DNA of 64,000 nucleotides from Lentibacillus jeotgali (GTDB taxonomy: Bacteria; Bacillota; Bacilli; Bacillales; Amphibacillaceae): positions 1-64,000 of the forward strand of contig NZ_AGAV01000019.1 of NCBI RefSeq assembly GCF_000224785.1, read 5' to 3'. The translations under genes were made by a program, and so were the position numbers. The notes beneath the pieces are model-generated. The model worked only from the letters and a program-made list of their open reading frames with translations. It searched no databases and was not told where the DNA came from. Shown piece after piece: positions 1-7,889 of the stretch. Numbering within the stretch: the first letter of the stretch is position 1; each line of letters starts with the position of its first letter.

Positions 1-188
1 CCATCGATAAACCGGAAGACATTGGTCCGGCAATTGAAGACGTTCTAAAACAGCGCAAGCCTGCCGTTTTGAACATTTATGTTGATGGCACACAGCTGGC
101 GCCGCCGTTCCGTAAAGATGCTTTGAAGATGCCGACTCGTCATTTGGATAAGTATAAGCATCTTGATTATAGTGAGTGGGGTCAATAG
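1..188 (+). CDS. xsc: Sulfoacetaldehyde acetyltransferase, C-terminal end (partial)
   Basis: Only the last 61 codons are present, read in frame from base 3 to the TAG at 186-188. The peptide ends with a PFRKDAL...RHLDKYK pattern, which I recognise from memory as the characteristic tail of Xsc. Xsc is a thiamine-diphosphate enzyme that turns sulfoacetaldehyde plus phosphate into acetyl phosphate and sulfite, the desulfonating step of taurine and other C2 sulfonate degradation. The preceding LNIYVDG fits the C-terminal TPP-binding fold. Another TPP enzyme of the acetolactate synthase superfamily is possible because so little is visible. A terminator follows directly, so this ends its own transcript. 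Confidence 0.6.
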   Translation, partial: IDKPEDIGPAIEDVLKQRKPAVLNIYVDGTQLAPPFRKDALKMPTRHLDKYKHLDYSEWGQ

Positions 189-201
189 AATTGTATGGAA
201 G

Positions 202-236
202 CTCTCTGCTCGGGTGTCCGGGCAGGGAGTTTTTTT
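202..236 (+). terminator. Rho-independent terminator after xsc
   Basis: A 12-bp stem (202-213 with 218-229, three G-U pairs, loop GTGT) is followed by seven T residues. It lies 13 bases after the stop codon of the Xsc-like gene. Confidence 0.85.
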
Positions 237-386
237 AATCTGAGAATCTCAGTCTGGCTAAGATAGATATTAAAGTTATTAATAAACATTATTCTGATTT
301 TTGATTATATAAAATTCTCATAATTAATTGTTAAATTGTTTGGTTCCAGTTACCATGTAAGAAAGCAATATTGACATTACTGATAA

Positions 387-400
387 TGTAAGCGTTGACA
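387..400 (+). promoter_or_regulatory. CcpA cre site upstream of the APC permease
   Basis: TGTAAGCGTTGACA matches every fixed position of the cre consensus TGWAANCGNTNWCA. It lies about 115 bp before the permease start in the 189-516 gap, which otherwise holds only the xsc terminator and AT-rich sequence with no promoter I would commit to. By homology CcpA would repress the permease when a preferred sugar is present. Confidence 0.7.
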
Positions 401-516
401 TTGGGGGTGAAAGGTTAAATGGAAAACAACAGATGTTGACTATTCTATTAGGATTCATCCAGGAAGTACGTTAATCATAATATTTCCGAGTTATACTTAT
501 AGGAGGCTTACTGAAT

Positions 517-2004
517 ATGAAACAACGACAACAGCTGGAAAAAACGCTGAAGCCACATTGGGTTTGGGCAATCGCCCTTGGTTCGGCTATTGGGTGGGGT
601 GCGTTCGTTCAGCCTTCAGTCTGGATGAGTGGTTCTGGACCATTGGGAGCGATTATCGGGTTCGGGATTGGTGCTGCACTGATGATGGTCATTGCGGTCA
701 GCTATGGTTTTCTGATTGAAAAATACCCGGTTTCTGGTGGTGAGTTTGCTTACGCCTTCCTAGGGTTCAATCGTAACCATGCTTATGTGGCCGGTTGGTT
801 TTTGGTTTTAGGTTATATGTGTATTGTAGCATTGAATGCATCAGCGTTAGCGCTAATGGTCAGATATGTTTTTCCCTCGGTGGCGGAACAAGGATTTATG
901 TATAGTCTGGCAGGATGGGATGTTTACTTTGTGGAAGTGTTGATTGCCAGTGCTGCTTTAATTTTGTTTGCCTATATGAATATACGCGGGGCGACATTAT
1001 CGGGAAGATTACAATTTATATTCGTGATTTTTATGATCTGTGGAGTTTTATTTATGGGAGCAGGCGCCATTCTAAGTCCTGTTACCTCTTTTGAGAATCT
1101 GCAGCCGGTTTTTAATCCGGAAGTATCTGCTATTTCAAGTATTATTCTTATTGTTGCAATAGCACCATGGGCATTCGTTGGATTTGATAACATTCCCCAG
1201 GCGGCAGAGGAATTTAATTTCTCACCAAAAAAAGCGTTTATGCTGATTATTTTTTCACTGATATGTGCGGGGATACTGTACATGGTTATGATTACTGCAA
1301 CCGCGCTGTACATGCCATGGCAGCAGCTGACCAGTTCACAGCCGCAATGGGGAACAGGCGATGCTATGTCCGGCTTGTTCGGAAACATCGGCATATTAAT
1401 ATTGGCACTCGCTTTATCGATGGGTGTATTCACCGGATTAAATGGTTTTTTTGTATCGAGCAGCCGGCTGTTATTTGCAATGGCGCGTGCCCAAATCATA
1501 CCACAGGTTTTTACAAAGCTGCATCCGAAATATAATACACCTTATGCAGGCATTATCTTCACTTGTGTGGTTTGTTTAATTTCACCGTGGTTTGGAAGGC
1601 AAGTACTGACATGGATTGTTGATATGTCATCAGTTGGGGTAACAATCGCTTATATTTATACCTGTGTTGTTGCGTTTAAGTTGTTTAAATGGTCGGATAA
1701 GTCACTGGCCATTCATAAGAACAAACATATGCCTTCCGTAACAGCTCCTTTCAAGAAAAGCTTAAGTATAGCCGGTGCGCTGATTGGATTTGTGTTTTTA
1801 TGCTTATTGCTGATTCCAAACTCACCTGCATTTATGGGAGCAGCTTCTTTAATAGCTTTATTAATTTGGATTGGCTTGGGTATTACATTTTATCTCGTTA
1901 AAGGACCAGAATTCAGAAAAATACCGAGAGAACGGCTTGAATATCTTATTCTTGGAAAAGAGCCGGGAGATGATATAGAGAATAGTGATGAAATTCCTGG
2001 TTGA
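517..2004 (+). CDS. APC-superfamily amino acid permease
   Basis: A 495-residue polytopic membrane protein with about twelve hydrophobic segments. The N-terminal segment carries GSAIGWGAFV (residues 22-31), the glycine-rich unwound helix 1 of the amino acid-polyamine-organocation superfamily that binds the substrate backbone. AGGAGG at 501-506 sets the ATG at 517. The gene stands alone between the Xsc terminator and a GntR gene. Being directly downstream of xsc and under a cre box suggests an amino-compound substrate such as taurine or another small amine, but nothing in the sequence fixes the substrate. Length and topology are normal for the family. Confidence 0.75.
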   Translation: MKQRQQLEKTLKPHWVWAIALGSAIGWGAFVQPSVWMSGSGPLGAIIGFGIGAALMMVIAVSYGFLIEKYPVSGGEFAYAFLGFNRNHAYVAGWFLVLGYMCIVALNASALALMVRYVFPSVAEQGFMYSLAGWDVYFVEVLIASAALILFAYMNIRGATLSGRLQFIFVIFMICGVLFMGAGAILSPVTSFENLQPVFNPEVSAISSIILIVAIAPWAFVGFDNIPQAAEEFNFSPKKAFMLIIFSLICAGILYMVMITATALYMPWQQLTSSQPQWGTGDAMSGLFGNIGILILALALSMGVFTGLNGFFVSSSRLLFAMARAQIIPQVFTKLHPKYNTPYAGIIFTCVVCLISPWFGRQVLTWIVDMSSVGVTIAYIYTCVVAFKLFKWSDKSLAIHKNKHMPSVTAPFKKSLSIAGALIGFVFLCLLLIPNSPAFMGAASLIALLIWIGLGITFYLVKGPEFRKIPRERLEYLILGKEPGDDIENSDEIPG

Positions 2005-2423
2005 AAAGCAAGGTACGCTTCATAGGGCTTATTTAGTGCTTTATTAAAGCTTTAAATCTATTAAAAAGCATATCGAATTATAGATGAAGAATGTGAAGTC
2101 AACAACTGTTGCTGGCAGGTTAATTAAAAGGGCCTTCTATGCGGATCAAGTGATCATGCCGTGGGCCCCCTGCTAATCAACACCGAAACTTCCAATCCAG
2201 TCTGTTCGAAGGATCTTGGGATGGTAACTCATGTAGAACGGTATGAACCAACAGAGTAAATCTACTTCACTAAAAATGTAAAAGTTTAGCTGATTATTCG
2301 AAAAAGTCCATAATTTTTTTGGAATTATATTGACTTCAGCCAGCAAACACCCTATAATTTCAAGAAATTACAGATAATTTGAATTTTAATTAATAACAAT
2401 TGAATTAACAAAAGGAGAAGAAG
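2005..2423. other. Intergenic region between permease and GntR gene
   Basis: 419 bases without a credible ORF. I see a small inverted repeat (GATCA-AG-TGATC near 2143-2154) and, at the right end, the promoter listed separately. No clear terminator for the permease was found. Confidence 0.5.
2330..2358 (+). promoter_or_regulatory. Sigma-A promoter of the GntR gene
   Basis: TTGACT (2330-2335), a 17-bp spacer and a perfect TATAAT (2353-2358) lie about 65 bp before the start of the GntR/UTRA gene. Confidence 0.7.
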
Positions 2424-3146
2424 ATGAAAATTGACAAAAGCTTAACGACACCCTTGTATAATCAGATTAAGGCATATTTACAGGAAAAAATTGATTCGGG
2501 TAAATGGGAGGCAGGCTATCGATTAGCTGCGGAGAGAGAATTAGCTGAGCAATTCAATGTTAGTACCATTACCATAAAAAGAGCGATACATGAGCTTGTC
2601 CATGATGGCTATTTACATCGGCAAAGTGGCAAAGGGACGTTTGTCATTAAAAAAGAAGAGCAGGATATTTCAAAAATGGTATCACTCCATAATGAAAGGG
2701 AAGAATCAGCTAAACATCCTCACAAATTACTGAGCTTTAAAAAAGTAAGCGCGGGGTCCAAGCTTGCTAAGCATCTCGATATAAAACCTTCAGATCAGGT
2801 TTATAAAATCATCCGTTTAAAAATTGAAGATGGCAGCCCTGCAGTCATCGAATATTCGTTTGTACCGAGCATTACTTTTCCTGAATTATCGGTTGAGGAT
2901 ATTGATGATAACCTGCTTTATAATATTTTTACTAAGAAGTATGGAGTCGAACTGGACAAAGCAAAAATCTATTTTTCAACCGCATTGGCTTACGAGTACG
3001 AAAAAGAATTGTTGAACGTTCCAAAAGGTGAGCAGTTATTTGTACTCGAACGTTATACCAATTCCAAACAGCAAGATATCATTGAGTATTCAAAATTTAT
3101 ATTAAAAGAAAACCAGGCAAAGTATTATCTCGAAGTACAGCTTTAA
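2424..3146 (+). CDS. GntR-family regulator, UTRA (HutC) subfamily
   Basis: A 240-residue protein. Residues 1-75 form the GntR winged helix, with the recognition region RELAEQFNVSTITIKRAIHEL and the wing GKGTFV. Residues about 95-235 match the UTRA ligand-binding domain that senses small metabolites. GGAG precedes the ATG, and a consensus promoter lies upstream. It is followed on the same strand by the oxidase operon from 3429, with a palindromic candidate operator between them, so it probably controls that operon in response to its substrate. The ligand is unknown. Confidence 0.88.
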   Translation: MKIDKSLTTPLYNQIKAYLQEKIDSGKWEAGYRLAAERELAEQFNVSTITIKRAIHELVHDGYLHRQSGKGTFVIKKEEQDISKMVSLHNEREESAKHPHKLLSFKKVSAGSKLAKHLDIKPSDQVYKIIRLKIEDGSPAVIEYSFVPSITFPELSVEDIDDNLLYNIFTKKYGVELDKAKIYFSTALAYEYEKELLNVPKGEQLFVLERYTNSKQQDIIEYSKFILKENQAKYYLEVQL

Positions 3147-3180
3147 CATTATGAAGAAGTCTTAGCTAAATAATAAAGTT

Positions 3181-3210
3181 AATATTATAATCTTATAACA
3201 TTATAATATT
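3181..3210. promoter_or_regulatory. Palindromic candidate operator for the GntR regulator
   Basis: A perfect 11-bp inverted repeat (AATATTATAAT at 3181-3191 and its complement at 3200-3210) surrounds the self-complementary-like core CTTATAAC. It lies just after the GntR/UTRA gene and before the operon it probably regulates. Part of it, TTATAACATTATA, recurs at 3396-3408. Confidence 0.5.
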
Positions 3211-3408
3211 GAGAAAATGATGCTTATTTGTCAGACGTGATGATGTTAAACCAGGGGATGTCCATCTCAACGGGCAGTCTGGCGGAGCGAAAGTCGCTTG
3301 CGAAGGCGACACCGTATACTGTGAAGAGGGATCGATTCCTTGGCAAATCGATTAGTAGCAAATGAGCGGGACATACCATCGTTATTTCAAAAAAGTTATA
3401 ACATTATA
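3193..3408. repeat. 13-bp direct repeat flanking the structured element
   Basis: TTATAACATTATA occurs at 3193-3205 and again at 3396-3408, bracketing about 190 bp that includes the structured RNA. The copies could be two operator half-sites for the GntR protein or the mark of an insertion. Confidence 0.5.
3255..3377 (+). ncRNA. Structured leader-like RNA of unknown class
   Basis: The segment folds by eye into a closed multi-helix element. An outer helix pairs 3255-3263 with 3369-3377 (one G-A mismatch). Inside are CAGT (3275-3278) with ACTG (3318-3321) and CGG with CCG enclosing a 7-bp hairpin with a GCGA tetraloop (3293-3310), and a second 7-bp hairpin ATCGATT/AATCGAT (3331-3352). It lies about 50 bp before the oxidase operon. 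It matches no riboswitch I know. The stretch CAGUCU...ACUGUGAAG resembles domain I of bacterial group II introns, so a degenerate intron fragment is an alternative. Confidence 0.4.
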
Positions 3409-3428
3409 TTTTATGAAGGGGCGATTCG

Positions 3429-3752
3429 ATGCACATAACCCATCATCCAGTTTTAAAAAAGGATGAAAGGAAGGAAATAAAGTTCTTTTTTAACGATGAA
3501 CCTTTAAAAGCAAAAGTTGGGCAGTCGATTGCAGCGGCTTTGATGGCCAATGGAATTAAAAAGTTCGGGGTAAGCCGGAAATTGCATCAATCCAGAGGGC
3601 TGTTCTGTGCTAGTGGAAGATGTTACAGCTGCTTTTTGACGGTCGATGGACTTGATCATGTTCTTAGCTGTTCCACGCTTGTGGAAGAAGGAATGGAAGT
3701 CTATTCGAATCTATCGGATCCAGACGTCAGGAGGGGAAAGAATGAGAACTGA
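3429..3752 (+). CDS. 2Fe-2S subunit of an FAD-dependent dehydrogenase complex
   Basis: A 107-residue plant-type ferredoxin-like protein of the Fer2_4 family. The cluster ligands are C60, C65, C68 and C81 (C-x4-C-x2-C-x12-C) in GLFCASGRCYSC. Proteins of this type are the small subunit of HcnABC hydrogen cyanide synthase, opine oxidase and D-hydroxyproline dehydrogenase, where they pass electrons from the FAD subunits. The end overlaps the next gene by 11 bases, which implies translational coupling. The three following genes supply the other subunits. Confidence 0.82.
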   Translation: MHITHHPVLKKDERKEIKFFFNDEPLKAKVGQSIAAALMANGIKKFGVSRKLHQSRGLFCASGRCYSCFLTVDGLDHVLSCSTLVEEGMEVYSNLSDPDVRRGKNEN

Positions 3753-4854
3753 TTTATTAATCGTTGGCGGTGGACCTGCCGGATTGAATGCTGCCTATAA
3801 AGCTGCATCGTACGGGTTGAAAACAATCATTGTCGACAAGTGGTTTTCACTTGGCGGGCAATTGAGGCAGCAAACGCAATCTTATGATCATTTGCCACAA
3901 CATTTTGCCAAGCTAAGAGGCTACAAGCTTGCAGATTTTTTAATAGACCGATTGAAACCGTTGGATGTCACCATATTGGAAAAGCATACGTTGATTGGTG
4001 CTTATAGTGATGGGAGTGTGGGTGTCACGAATGAAAAGGATATCCTCCCAATTGATGCTAAAAACGTTTTAATCACAACAGGGGCTATGGAAGAGCCTGA
4101 TATATTTCCGGGATGGACTTTACCAGGGGTTATGACAGCTGGCGCCGCACAAATATTAATCAATCGTGAGCGTGTACTGCCCGGGAAACAGGCGCTTATT
4201 TTAGGATCCAATGAATTTGCATTAGAGGTTGCCGCTCAATTACATGATTGCGGTATTGCGATTAAAGGGATTGTCGAAAACAGAAGTGAATTGCTTTGCC
4301 AAAATGAAAAACTCATTGCAAGGATAAGCAATGCAGAGATCCCAATCGTATTAAATGGTGTAATAGAAAGTGCAATAGGTAAGGGCAAAGTGGAAGAGGC
4401 TTATGTTAATCATAATGGCAATAACGCCCTTTATGATGTTGATTTGATTTGTGTTGCGAAAGGTATAACCCCCATTCTTGAGCCCTTTGAAGTCATGAAC
4501 TGTGATCTAATTTATCGGGAACGGCTAGGAGGGTGGCTACCCGAATATTACGGTAATTTTGAGACGACAAACCCTTCAATTTATGTTGCGGGCAATGCAG
4601 CTGGTATCACAAATATGGGTGGTATATTACTCACTGGGGAGATTGCAGCAATAAGTGCAGTGGAATCATTAAATGCTGCAAGTACTGTACAAATTAAAGA
4701 GGAAAAAGAATACTTATGGAACGAGCTTTACCGTATAGAATACAATTCCGTATTGGAAGCCCGTCTAGATGTTATCAATGAGCTTCATAATGAAAAGGAT
4801 GCTCAATTGCCACCCTTAGTAGATTCTTTAAATGGGAGGTTAATCAATGGATAA
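3742..4854 (+). CDS. FAD/NAD(P)-binding subunit of the dehydrogenase complex
   Basis: A 370-residue flavoprotein with an N-terminal Rossmann GGGPAG (residues 9-14) and the overall two-dinucleotide-fold organisation of the HcnB/OoxA/LhpE type subunit. The open frame extends upstream, but ATG 3742 is preferred because GAGGGGAAAG directly precedes it and the Rossmann strand then starts at residue 4. It overlaps the ferredoxin gene by 11 bases and the BFD-like gene by 8. It should oxidise the amine or imino acid together with the DAO subunit, or mediate internal electron transfer. The substrate is not evident. Confidence 0.8.
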   Translation: MRTDLLIVGGGPAGLNAAYKAASYGLKTIIVDKWFSLGGQLRQQTQSYDHLPQHFAKLRGYKLADFLIDRLKPLDVTILEKHTLIGAYSDGSVGVTNEKDILPIDAKNVLITTGAMEEPDIFPGWTLPGVMTAGAAQILINRERVLPGKQALILGSNEFALEVAAQLHDCGIAIKGIVENRSELLCQNEKLIARISNAEIPIVLNGVIESAIGKGKVEEAYVNHNGNNALYDVDLICVAKGITPILEPFEVMNCDLIYRERLGGWLPEYYGNFETTNPSIYVAGNAAGITNMGGILLTGEIAAISAVESLNAASTVQIKEEKEYLWNELYRIEYNSVLEARLDVINELHNEKDAQLPPLVDSLNGRLING

Positions 4855-5182
4855 GTCAACAATTGTTTGTCGTTGCGAAGAAATTAATATAGATGAGATC
4901 GAATCAGCCATTAATATGGGAGCTCATACGTTTAATGATATTAAACGACTGACCAGATGTGGTATGGGTCCTTGTCAGGCCAAGTTTTGTATGAATCTTG
5001 TACGTAAAATTATCAGTGAGAAGACTGGCCAGTCATTAAAGGACATCAAGCCTCCCCGGATGCGTGTACCTTTAGGCGTTACCCGAATGAGTGCTTTGGC
5101 CAGCAATAAGGCATCATCCGTCGCATCAGTTTTTGGGGAATCAGCAGAGGAAGGTGAAACTGATCATGAAGAAGAGCTATGA
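4847..5182 (+). CDS. BFD-like 2Fe-2S protein of the dehydrogenase complex
   Basis: A 111-residue protein with a bacterioferritin-associated-ferredoxin-like cluster site: C8 and C10 in CRCEE, then C38 and C43 in TRCGMGPC, with an extra C48. In the HcnB/LhpE type proteins this domain is usually fused to the C-terminus of the preceding flavoprotein; here it is a separate gene overlapping both neighbours (8 bases upstream, 17 bases downstream). The C-terminal 40 residues are low-complexity and acidic. Confidence 0.78.
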   Translation: MDKSTIVCRCEEINIDEIESAINMGAHTFNDIKRLTRCGMGPCQAKFCMNLVRKIISEKTGQSLKDIKPPRMRVPLGVTRMSALASNKASSVASVFGESAEEGETDHEEEL

Positions 5183-6257
5183 TGTGATTGTAATTGGAAG
5201 CGGAGTAGTGGGAAGTAGTATTGCCTATCACCTTTCGGAAAGTAAAAGCAAGGAAATACTGACAATTGATAAGGACTTCCCATTATCAGGCACTTCTGGA
5301 TCGACGCAGGCATGGGTGTGGGTCCATAATAAAACGCCAGCTTGGTATGGTGAATTAAACATGTACAGTGCGGAGCTTTATCCTTTTTTAGAAAGAAAAA
5401 TAGGTGATGTTGAATATAAACGAACGGGTGGCATTGCGCCGTTCTTTTCCGAATCCGACAGGGAGAATGCGTTAAGACTTGCTGAAAAGCAGGCAGAAGT
5501 CGGTATCAAAGTCGAAGTCTTAAGCCGGGATGAAGTACTTGAAAAAGAGCCGGCACTTTCGCACAACATTGCTGGGGCAACGTATAGCAACATAGACGGC
5601 AATGTTAACCCTTTTCGCCTGATTGAATTATATGTCAGAGCAGCCCGAAAAAACGGGGCAGAATTCTCTTTTTATAATCAGGTTATTGATATCTCTAAAG
5701 AGAATGGGATGTTTAAAGTAACCACCCAGGATGGCGAGTATTTTTCAAATCAGCTGGTTTTGGCTGGCGGGCCATGGTCTAAAAGCATGGGTAAGCTTTT
5801 AGGGGTAGACGTACCGATTAAACAAGTACGCGGACAAATTATTGTAACGGAACCTTTGAGCCCTTTGTTGACACATACAATTGGCGGTATGCGTCAGGCA
5901 GACAATGGTGAGGTTTTGGTTGGATATTCTAAGGAAGAAGTCGGGTATGATCGCCGATCGACGCTGGATATTATTCAGGATACAGCCAGGATGGCGATTG
6001 ATTTTGTCCCCGCTTTGGAAAAGGCAAACGTTGTGAGGTGCTTCTCGGGGATCCGCGTGATGCCAGAAGACGGATTTCCAATCTTAGGGGAAATTCCGGG
6101 TATTGAAAATGGCTATATCGCTGCTATGCATAGTGGCATTACGTTATCCCCGTTAGTTGGGACATTAATGACTGAATTATTGGTGGATGGTGAAACCTCT
6201 ATTGATTTGGAAAGATACAGTTTAAAACGCTTTAATACCATTCAGTCAATAGGGTAG
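5166..6257 (+). CDS. DAO-family FAD oxidoreductase subunit
   Basis: A 363-residue D-amino-acid-oxidase fold protein with GSGVVG at residues 11-16. It resembles the catalytic subunit (HcnC, OoxB, LhpB, SoxB) that oxidises secondary amino acids such as sarcosine, D-hydroxyproline, glycine or opines. The open frame is longer upstream, but ATG 5166 has GGAAGGTG before it and begins directly at the Rossmann fold. Together with the three preceding genes it makes a four-polypeptide version of the heterotrimeric dehydrogenases. The C-terminal region (GIRVMPEDGFPILGEIPG) is the conserved FAD-contacting end. Confidence 0.83.
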   Translation: MKKSYDVIVIGSGVVGSSIAYHLSESKSKEILTIDKDFPLSGTSGSTQAWVWVHNKTPAWYGELNMYSAELYPFLERKIGDVEYKRTGGIAPFFSESDRENALRLAEKQAEVGIKVEVLSRDEVLEKEPALSHNIAGATYSNIDGNVNPFRLIELYVRAARKNGAEFSFYNQVIDISKENGMFKVTTQDGEYFSNQLVLAGGPWSKSMGKLLGVDVPIKQVRGQIIVTEPLSPLLTHTIGGMRQADNGEVLVGYSKEEVGYDRRSTLDIIQDTARMAIDFVPALEKANVVRCFSGIRVMPEDGFPILGEIPGIENGYIAAMHSGITLSPLVGTLMTELLVDGETSIDLERYSLKRFNTIQSIG

Positions 6258-6411
6258 CTATATAACATTTTCAGTAATAAAGGATGTGATTGATGGTATA
6301 AACGTCATTTTCCTGTGAGTTGGTGGTTCGTTTTCTCAATTCCAACTATCAGCATAGAATTGACGCAAAAGCGGGGTTGAGGTGAAAAAATTTAAAAATT
6401 GGAGGGGTAGA

Positions 6412-7839
6412 ATGGATCCTACGTTAACAATTGTTATTTGTTCAATTATTGTATTATCAGCCGCTTCTGCGTTTGCCTTCTGGGTGGGCAGAAGACGAAA
6501 TGACAGTGAAAACTGGATAGTTGGCGGTCGTTCTTTGCCGGTATATGTTGTGGCAGGAAGTCAGTTTGCAACTGGCATGGGTGGCGGAGTCCTGGTGGCT
6601 CATATCGGAATTGGTTATAGTGCGGGCTGGTCCGCCATCACGTATAACTTACTTTATTCGACTGGTATTGTGATGTTGGTTTTGTTAGCGGGATGGCTTA
6701 AAAAGCAAAAATTCTCAACGATGCCAGATATCTTTAGGAAATTGTATGGTGAGCACAAAATATTAATCAGTACGGTAACCATTATGGCGATTGTCGTGCC
6801 TTTTGGCTGGTTATGTACCCAGTTAGTGGCTTTTGGGAACCTTTTTTCTGAGATTTCCGGCATCCCATTTGCAGTACTGCTTATAGTATTTGCTGTCGTA
6901 AGCTTATTCTTTGTTCTGCCCGGAGGCTTAACTTCAGTTGCCTGGACCGATTTTTTGTTTGGTTGTATGATGCTGATTATGTCTATAGTTAGCGGATTTT
7001 ATGCTTTAAATCTTAGTGGAGGATGGGGCGAAATCACAAGGAAAGTGCCCGAATCCATGACGGGTTTCCCTGAAGGTTTGGGAGCTGTAGGTGGTCTTAC
7101 AATACTGCTATGGGTATTATCGATTTTCCCGGGTGCATTGACCAATCAAATGTCCTACCAACGCATATATGCTGCCAAAAGTGCCAGTATTGCCAAAAGA
7201 GGTTTTATCATCGCAGCTGTCGTAGGGGTTATTAGTGGTATTTGGGCTTCATTTATGGGGATATCCATATTCTCCATGAATCCTGGGCTGGAAAATGAAG
7301 AATTAGCCTCAGGCTGGTTTTTAACTCAAATACCAATCTGGTTTTTAGGGCTCTATTCGGCATTTATCATTGCAACTATCATGTCAACGGTAAGTAGTGC
7401 GATTCAATCAGTGGTTGTTAATATTACCAAGGATATTTATCAATCGTATATTAATCCAGACGTATCAGATGGAAAGTTATTAAGACTTTCAAGAATGATG
7501 TCAGTGGTTGTTGTAACACTTGCTGTTTTATTAGCTCTGGTCTATCCGAGAGCCTTGGATTGGTTAGTTGCCACATATGCCTATTCCGCATCCGGATTAT
7601 TGGTACCGATTTTTGCTGGTTTTCTTCTGAGAAAATCAAAGAAACTTACTAACAAAGGTGCAATCGGAAGTATTGTTCTAGGTATTGCGAGTGCTGCCAT
7701 AGCTCAAATAATCGATACGGCGATTCCGTATGCAGCCTTTGGCATATTAGGGTCGCTCATTGGTTTTGTGTTATTTAACTTTGTGTTTAATAATCAAAGC
7801 GGTGTAGGTGGCTCCGGAGAGGGAGAAGTAGGCGCATAA
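6412..7839 (+). CDS. Sodium:solute symporter (SSS family)
   Basis: A 475-residue membrane protein with about 13 hydrophobic segments, SSS type (GGRSLPVYVVAGSQFATGMGG in the first third, MSTVSSAIQSV in the Na+ site region). ATG 6412 is chosen over an upstream GTG at 6382 because GGAGGGG lies at 6401-6407. It probably imports the substrate of the adjacent oxidase operon. Unlike the other three symporters in the window it has no small membrane partner gene before it. Confidence 0.8.
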   Translation: MDPTLTIVICSIIVLSAASAFAFWVGRRRNDSENWIVGGRSLPVYVVAGSQFATGMGGGVLVAHIGIGYSAGWSAITYNLLYSTGIVMLVLLAGWLKKQKFSTMPDIFRKLYGEHKILISTVTIMAIVVPFGWLCTQLVAFGNLFSEISGIPFAVLLIVFAVVSLFFVLPGGLTSVAWTDFLFGCMMLIMSIVSGFYALNLSGGWGEITRKVPESMTGFPEGLGAVGGLTILLWVLSIFPGALTNQMSYQRIYAAKSASIAKRGFIIAAVVGVISGIWASFMGISIFSMNPGLENEELASGWFLTQIPIWFLGLYSAFIIATIMSTVSSAIQSVVVNITKDIYQSYINPDVSDGKLLRLSRMMSVVVVTLAVLLALVYPRALDWLVATYAYSASGLLVPIFAGFLLRKSKKLTNKGAIGSIVLGIASAAIAQIIDTAIPYAAFGILGSLIGFVLFNFVFNNQSGVGGSGEGEVGA

Positions 7840-7889
7840 TTTTCGGAATATATCAAATGTTTATAAAACGATATTGTGAGGTGGAATAT

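Noticed and set aside
972-1499. 175-residue open frame antisense to the APC permease
   Set aside because: A shadow of the permease coding sequence; composition and lack of a start site do not support a gene. The same applies to other antisense frames within strong genes.
3255-3377. Glycine, SAM or lysine riboswitch
   Set aside because: The diagnostic core motifs of these classes are missing despite clear secondary structure.
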